NCBI GenBank assembly: GCA_964399625.1
Contig: CAYNSB010000013.1
Coordinates: 1-64,000 of the forward strand
Source: CAYNSB01 sp964399625
Lineage (GTDB): Bacteria; Planctomycetota; Phycisphaerae; Phycisphaerales; UBA1924
DNA: 64,000 nucleotides
Reading direction: 5' to 3'
The notes below the pieces were generated by a model. It was not told where the DNA came from. It saw nothing but the letters and a program-made list of their open reading frames with translations, and did not search any database. Of this stretch, positions 59,324-64,000 are shown piece by piece; position 1 is the stretch's first letter; the number at the start of each line of letters is the position of its first letter. The position numbers and the translations under genes were made by a program.

Positions 59324-61459
59324 CTACTTGTCCTGGCTCGAGAGCACGTCCAGCGCCGAGGTCTCGCGGTCCGTGTTGTCCGACTGCACTTCCAGCGGGA
59401 TCGACTTGTCGAAGATGAAGACGCGCCCCTCGCCCATCGCCTCGAGCAGCGCGTCGAAATAGAGACCCACCTTGAACAGCGCGGGCGACGCGCGGTACGT
59501 GCTCAGACGCCCCTGGTACGCCGACAGGCGGGTCCGCTCGTCCATGTGACGGTCCCAGCGCTCGGCGCTGGCCCGGGCGAGCACGGACGACACCTCGCCG
59601 CCCGACTCGCGCAGGGCCGCACGCACCTTCTCGCGCTGGGCCGTGTGCGCCGGGTTCGGCTTTCCGTCGATCATCGCGGGGATCGCGTCGAGGGTGTTGA
59701 GTTCGCCGATCACGCGCTGCGCCTGCTCGGGGCTGCCCGCGGCGCGTGAGAGCGTCTCGCCCGCCGACGCCTCGGCATTCTTGGTGCGTGCGTGGTACTT
59801 CTGCTCGGCGACAACGACGCCCTCGAACGCGACCGACGCGTCCTTGGGCGGGTGCACGCCCGACACGCCAGCCTGCAGCACGCGCACCACGGGCTCGCCG
59901 TTGTGCTTGGGGTTGGCCGCGACGAACGCGCTCTCGATCCGCTTGCGGATCTCCTCCGAGATCGCCTTGCGCCGCTCGGAGAGGAGGTCACCCACCGACT
60001 GCGTGGAGGCGAACTGCATGAGGGCCCGCTGGGCGATGGCCCGCAGGAGCGAATCGCGCATCTGCGGAGGGCCCAGCAGCTCGTAGGCCTCGACATCGTC
60101 GATCGCGTAGTGCACGGGCACCTCGATCGCGATCTGCGCCAGCCCGAAGCTCGTCGCGTCCGCGCCCCCCGCCTGCCCGATCGACACGGGCTGGACGAGG
60201 AAGAAGACCTCCTCCTGCGCGTGCTCGTTGGTCCAGAGAACGGGCTTGCCCTCCTGCGGGGGCAGGCTGCCGATGTGGACCGTGCGCACGCCGGTGACGG
60301 TGCGCGTCTCGAACTCGATGTCGCCCTTGGCGTCCCGCACGACGTACTCGGGGATCTCGACCGTCTCGAAGGGCCAGGGCCACTTCAGGTGGAGCCCGGG
60401 CTCGATCACCCGGGAGAAGCGCCCGCCCGTGAGCACCATCCCCTTCTGGTGTGGGCGGATGACCGCCAGCGAGGAGATGCCCCACAGCACCAGCAGCGCC
60501 ACGGGAACCAGCACACGCAGCAGAACCCGCGACAACAGGCGGTACACCCAGCTGCCCGCGACGTCGTACCCGAACTGGTAGTTGATCGCCTCGCCGATGC
60601 TCGCGGCGAGCTGGTCGGGCGCGGCGATGAACCCGAGCAGTCGCGACTCGAACGCCGGGCGTGGGTACTCACCCGCCTGGCGGGGGCGGTACGCGTCCAG
60701 CACCAGGTTCAGCAGCGTCTCCACGCCCAGCAGGACGAGCATCGCCGGGAAGACCGCGATGAGCCAGCGCAGCACCACGTCCGGGCCCGTGATGTCCACC
60801 AGATGGCCGACGGCGATCGAGAGTCCCATCAACGCCGAGCCCACGGCGAATCCCGCGCCGGCGCGCAGATTCGCCCACGCCTTCTGGCGGGCCATGACCG
60901 CGACGTACCGGGCAAAGACGAAGCCGATGAACGCCGCGCCCAGCCCAAGCGCCATGGGCCACCCGCGCTGCTGCACGACCTGGTACTTCTCGACCGCGTC
61001 GAGCCAGGTCCGGACGGCCTGGTCCGCTTTGCTCGCGTCCTTCACCGCCTGGGCCGGGACGAGCGCAAGGAACCGCACGACGCCCGCGGCGATCAGCGTT
61101 CCTCCCACGAGCACGCTCGCGACGGGCACGAGCCACCTGTGCAGGAACTTCAGGCGGCGCTCGGCGACACGCAGCTCGCCCGCCTGGGACTCGAACACCG
61201 AAGAACCGGCGGCGTCGCTGGCGGCGAAGGCCTCGGCCTCGGCGGCCTCGAGCCGCTCTCGCCGGTGCTGGTCGAACACGATCGACAGCACGAGCCACAC
61301 GGGCACGCCCAGCAGCATGAACAGCGACGCGGTCGTCGCCGCCGTGTCCCGGAAATAGATTGAGTACAGCAGGAACGCGAGCCCCAGGGCCCCCTGCACG
61401 CCCATGCCCAGCAGGCCCATGCCCGCCGCGCGTCTGTAGCTCACGTGATCGGCTCTCAT
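59324..61459 (-). CDS. Polytopic SPFH-domain protein with about seven membrane spans (first of three)
   Basis: A 711-residue protein. Residues 1-335 hold about seven hydrophobic spans (near 14-36, 43-62, 109-131, 168-190, 200-222, 229-254, 313-335). The SPFH domain follows, opening QKGMVLTGGRFSRVIEPGLHLKWPWPFETVEIPEYV (split motif, about 338-372), then HflK-like helices to the C-terminus. Standard HflK has one span, so the polytopic head is unusual. ATG 61459 is the first start giving a clean first span. It is the first gene of a six-gene operon with two further SPFH proteins, an ABC-2 ATPase, permease and a large helical protein. Confidence 0.88.
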   Translation of the reverse strand: MRADHVSYRRAAGMGLLGMGVQGALGLAFLLYSIYFRDTAATTASLFMLLGVPVWLVLSIVFDQHRRERLEAAEAEAFAASDAAGSSVFESQAGELRVAERRLKFLHRWLVPVASVLVGGTLIAAGVVRFLALVPAQAVKDASKADQAVRTWLDAVEKYQVVQQRGWPMALGLGAAFIGFVFARYVAVMARQKAWANLRAGAGFAVGSALMGLSIAVGHLVDITGPDVVLRWLIAVFPAMLVLLGVETLLNLVLDAYRPRQAGEYPRPAFESRLLGFIAAPDQLAASIGEAINYQFGYDVAGSWVYRLLSRVLLRVLVPVALLVLWGISSLAVIRPHQKGMVLTGGRFSRVIEPGLHLKWPWPFETVEIPEYVVRDAKGDIEFETRTVTGVRTVHIGSLPPQEGKPVLWTNEHAQEEVFFLVQPVSIGQAGGADATSFGLAQIAIEVPVHYAIDDVEAYELLGPPQMRDSLLRAIAQRALMQFASTQSVGDLLSERRKAISEEIRKRIESAFVAANPKHNGEPVVRVLQAGVSGVHPPKDASVAFEGVVVAEQKYHARTKNAEASAGETLSRAAGSPEQAQRVIGELNTLDAIPAMIDGKPNPAHTAQREKVRAALRESGGEVSSVLARASAERWDRHMDERTRLSAYQGRLSTYRASPALFKVGLYFDALLEAMGEGRVFIFDKSIPLEVQSDNTDRETSALDVLSSQDK

Positions 61460-61733
61460 GCGTCGTTCCGCGCGACCCGCGAGTGCGGGCGTCCACTGAT
61501 CCACCGATCGCGCCGCCGAACGACGCCGCGACCTCCACCTCGAACCCGCCCCGCGAAGGGCCCGTATTGTGACCCATCGCACGCCGTCTGTCCACCACGC
61601 CCCGGGCGCGTGGGCATCGGCGCTCCGCGAGAACCGCGGCCCGTTGATCTACGCATCGCGTCCGCGTATGTTCGTCGCGACGCGCAGGTTCCTGCACGAC
61701 GCTCCCCTCACACGACCCTGACTCGCCCCCCTC
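61460..61733. other. Divergent promoter region of the SPFH operon and ABC-2 permease gene
   Basis: 274 bases between two divergent starts. No ORF of interest, no repeat or RNA seen. It must hold the promoters of the SPFH operon and of the ABC-2 permease gene. Confidence 0.55.
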
Positions 61734-63086
61734 ATGTTCTCCCAGCTCCTTCCCATCGCTCGCACCGCCCTGATCGAGAGCCTTCGTCAGCCGATCTTCT
61801 TTGTCATTGTCATGCTCTCGGGCCTGTGCCAGCTCCTGGCGACGTGGGGCACCGGCTTTGCCATGGGCCTCACCGAGTCGGGGGAAGTGTCGGGGGACAA
61901 CAAGCTGCTCCTGGACCTGGGGCTGTCCAACGTCTTCGTCTCCGCGGGGCTGCTCGCCGCGTTCATCGCGACGGCCGTCCTCTCCAAGGAGATCGACAAC
62001 AAGACGGTGCTCACCGTCGTGAGCAAGCCCATCGCCCGCGCCTCCGTCGTCGTGGGCAAGTACCTGGGCGTCGCGGGCGCGCTGCTGGTGGCGCTGGCGA
62101 TCCTGCTCGTCTTCCTGATGATGGGCCTTCGCCACGGCGTGATGTCCAACGCCTCGGACGTGCTCGACATGCCCGTGATCGTGCTGACGGGCGTCGCGGT
62201 CTTGGGGTCGATCCTGATCGCCGCGTGGTGCAACTTCTTCTACGGATGGCACTTCACCCAGACGTCCATGACGCTCATGGCGCCGCTCGCCGTGCTCGCG
62301 TACGCGCTGGTGCTGCTGTTCTCGAAGAAATGGGAGGTCCAGTCGCTCGCGACGGACTTCAAGCCGCAGATCGCGCTCGCGTGCGTCGCGCTCGTCTCCG
62401 CGATCCTCGTGCTCGCGGCGATCGCGACCGCCGTTTCGACGCGCCTGGGGCAGGTCATGACGATGGTGTGCTGCGCCGGCGTGTTCGTGCTCGGACTTCT
62501 GAGCAACCACTTCGTCGGGTCCCGCGCCTTCCCCACGTACCCCGCGGCGATCGTGCGCGACGCGGTCCCCGCCAATCCCAACGCGCCGGGCTGGACCGAC
62601 CCCGGCGACACCTACACCATCACCTTCTCAACCTCCCCGCGCACCGCGCCCAAGCCCGGCGATGCCTTCTACTACGGCCCCAGCCCCAACGGCTTCCCTC
62701 TGGCGGTGGAGCGATTCACCCCGTACGCGGGAGCCACGCTCGCGGGGCCGCCACTGCTCTCGGCCGACTCGCCCGCGCTGGTCGTGACGGAGGCGCGGGG
62801 CACGTCCATCGTGGTTCGCAAGGCGGGCTCGCCCGCGCTGCGGTACGAACGTCCTCCCCATCGCGACGATTTCGCGTTCTTCGCCCCGCCCCGCCGGAGC
62901 GCGATCGCGCTGGCGTCCTGGGCCGTGATCCCCAACATGCAGGATTTCTGGCTTCTCGACGCGGTGACGCAGAACCAGCCCATCCCCGCGGCGCACGTGG
63001 CCCGGGTGCTCGCGTACGCGGCACTGCTCATCGTCGCGGCGCTGTCGGTGGGCGTGGCGCTCTTCCAGCGGCGGGATGTCGGCTAA
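61734..63086 (+). CDS. ABC-2 type membrane permease (divergent from SPFH operon)
   Basis: A 450-residue protein with at least six spans and a soluble domain of about 150 residues between the last ones. The motif LSKEIDNKTVLTVVSKPIARASVVVGKYLG is the ABC-2 pre-span signature (KEIdnkT...L..Pi.R...v.GK). The loop NHFVGSRAFPTYPAAIVRDAVP and last span VARVLAYAALLIVAALSVGVALFQRRDVG close the protein, like GldF or Fe-export-type permeases. It lacks an ATPase next to it; the nearest is at 55558. A small membrane protein follows 50 bases on. Confidence 0.85.
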   Translation: MFSQLLPIARTALIESLRQPIFFVIVMLSGLCQLLATWGTGFAMGLTESGEVSGDNKLLLDLGLSNVFVSAGLLAAFIATAVLSKEIDNKTVLTVVSKPIARASVVVGKYLGVAGALLVALAILLVFLMMGLRHGVMSNASDVLDMPVIVLTGVAVLGSILIAAWCNFFYGWHFTQTSMTLMAPLAVLAYALVLLFSKKWEVQSLATDFKPQIALACVALVSAILVLAAIATAVSTRLGQVMTMVCCAGVFVLGLLSNHFVGSRAFPTYPAAIVRDAVPANPNAPGWTDPGDTYTITFSTSPRTAPKPGDAFYYGPSPNGFPLAVERFTPYAGATLAGPPLLSADSPALVVTEARGTSIVVRKAGSPALRYERPPHRDDFAFFAPPRRSAIALASWAVIPNMQDFWLLDAVTQNQPIPAAHVARVLAYAALLIVAALSVGVALFQRRDVG

Positions 63087-63136
63087 CATCGTGGATTCAG
63101 CACGGCGCATTCGCGCCCGAGTGGAGGCCTTTCAGC

Positions 63137-63355
63137 ATGCCCGCCGCACAGCAGGACCCCAAGAAGACCCTCAAGATCGCGCTCGCCATCGGCCTCTTCG
63201 TCGTCGCCGGACTCGTGTACGCCTACACGTCGGGACTCTTCGACGGCGGCGCCAAGCTCCCGCCCAAGGAGGAGCAGGCCGCGGCCGCCGAGAAGCAGGC
63301 CCAGCGCGAGGAGTCCATCAAGAAGTCCGGCGCGGTGCAGTCGGGCGCGAACTGA
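63137..63355 (+). CDS. Small single-span membrane protein
   Basis: A 72-residue protein: short basic start (QQDPKKTLK), one span (IALAIGLFVVAGLVYAYTSG) and a charged Lys/Glu/Gln-rich tail (KEEQAAAAEKQAQREESIKK), probably helical. It follows the ABC-2 permease by 50 bases on the same strand, so it may be an accessory part. No family recognised. Confidence 0.7.
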   Translation: MPAAQQDPKKTLKIALAIGLFVVAGLVYAYTSGLFDGGAKLPPKEEQAAAAEKQAQREESIKKSGAVQSGAN

Positions 63356-63367
63356 CCCGTTCGGAGC

Positions 63368-64000
63368 CTACCGCGCGTCGGGCGATGCGCTCGCACGGGC
63401 ACGCTCGTACGTCTGCACGCACTTGTCCGCGGCGCCGTCCCACGTGAGCCAGCGCAGTTCGACCGTGCCGTGGTGGCGGAGCGTCTGGCTCAGCGGCGGG
63501 TGGCGCAGCACCGCGACGATCTTGTTCGCCATCTCGTCGATGTCCCAGAAATCGACCTTGAGCACGTGCGTGAGGACCTCGCTCACGCCCGACTGCTTGC
63601 TCAGGATCACCGGCACATCGTGGTGGATCGCCTCCAGCGCCGCGATGCCGAAGGGCTCGCTCACGCTGGGCATGACGTAGCAATCCGCCATGCGGAACAC
63701 GCGCTCGACGTCGCGTCCCCGCAGGAAGCCCGTGAACAGCACCTTGTGACCGATGCCCATCGCCGCCGCCTGCTCGATCATGCTCCGCGCCTGATCGCCC
63801 GACCCCGCGACGACGAACTTCACGTTCTGCACCTTGTCGAGCACGCGCTTGGCCGCGGAGATGAAGTACTCCGGGCCCTTCTGCATCGTGATCCGCCCGA
63901 GGAACAGCACGATCTTGTCCCCCGCGGCGATCGCCGACTCCTCCCCGGGCTGCTGCTCGTCACGCTCGATGCCGTTGTACACCACGTCGATCTTGTCGCC
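63368..64000 (-). CDS. Glycosyltransferase family 4 (N-terminus beyond window)
   Basis: The C-terminal 210 residues of a GT-B glycosyltransferase, family 4, which adds a sugar from a nucleotide-sugar donor to a glycan or glycolipid. Visible: VVYNGIE, LFLGRITMQKGPEYFISAAKR, VVAGSGDQARSM, and the donor-site SEPFGIAALEA with the E-x7-E pattern. The reading frame runs off the right edge, so the acceptor-binding half is missing. Its role (envelope or exopolysaccharide) cannot be judged. Confidence 0.92.
   Translation of the reverse strand, partial: GDKIDVVYNGIERDEQQPGEESAIAAGDKIVLFLGRITMQKGPEYFISAAKRVLDKVQNVKFVVAGSGDQARSMIEQAAAMGIGHKVLFTGFLRGRDVERVFRMADCYVMPSVSEPFGIAALEAIHHDVPVILSKQSGVSEVLTHVLKVDFWDIDEMANKIVAVLRHPPLSQTLRHHGTVELRWLTWDGAADKCVQTYERARASASPDAR

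Overview
The window is very GC-rich, densely coded bacterial chromosome that looks like a planctomycete, most likely class Phycisphaerae. Evidence for this: a secreted protein ending in a PAPGSLALLG-type PEP-CTERM tail, membrane proteins opening with the zinc ribbon CPACGYDL/CPECG, a zinc-ribbon bactofilin, stacked SPFH proteins with ABC-2 transport genes, and many large secreted proteins of no known function. The placement is inferred from gene content; no rRNA is present. A run of 10 Ns at 9968-9977 shows the sequence is a scaffolded draft, and the join damages one gene. No CRISPR array, insertion sequence, prophage or integrase was seen.

Layout, 1-17 kb: a pilT ATPase cut by the left edge; a secreted GH3 beta-glucosidase; a DinB-like protein with a Cys-rich tail; a hotdog thioesterase behind an intrinsic terminator; a coupled STAS / purN / secreted metalloprotease-PDZ set; a PEP-CTERM protein; an ECF sigma and membrane anti-sigma pair; a cobalamin-binding-like protein interrupted by the scaffold gap; ubiE; an M48 lipoprotein protease; an M19 dipeptidase with a small beta-propeller protein; and the two subunits of a 3-oxoacid CoA-transferase, facing each other.

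17-29 kb: nrdR coupled to a lipoprotein cytochrome c, two small membrane proteins, thrS, a zinc-ribbon membrane protein, two bactofilin-fold proteins, a TMTC-like membrane/TPR protein coupled to a LOG-family protein, crcB, an MGMT-like protein and tRNA-Leu(UAA).

29-46 kb is dominated by membrane export. A MacA-MacB-type adaptor/ATPase/permease/outer-membrane set runs on the plus strand. A second set (outer-membrane factor, adaptor, ATPase, two paralogous permeases, each preceded by its own TetR regulator) runs on the minus strand. mfd and a ComEA-like HhH protein lie between them. Both tetR genes have inverted repeats just upstream that look like operators.

46-64 kb: purC, a GH10-like protein lacking the nucleophile Glu, an M28 peptidase, a fatty-acid desaturase, then a tight minus-strand operon of three SPFH proteins (one with about seven membrane spans), an ABC-2 ATPase, its permease and a large membrane-anchored TPR-like protein. 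An ABC-2 permease and a small membrane protein are divergent from it. A GT4 glycosyltransferase is cut by the right edge. The SPFH/ABC-2 block is the best candidate for a poorly described system. Ten 4-nt start/stop overlaps show that much of the region is read as translationally coupled operons.
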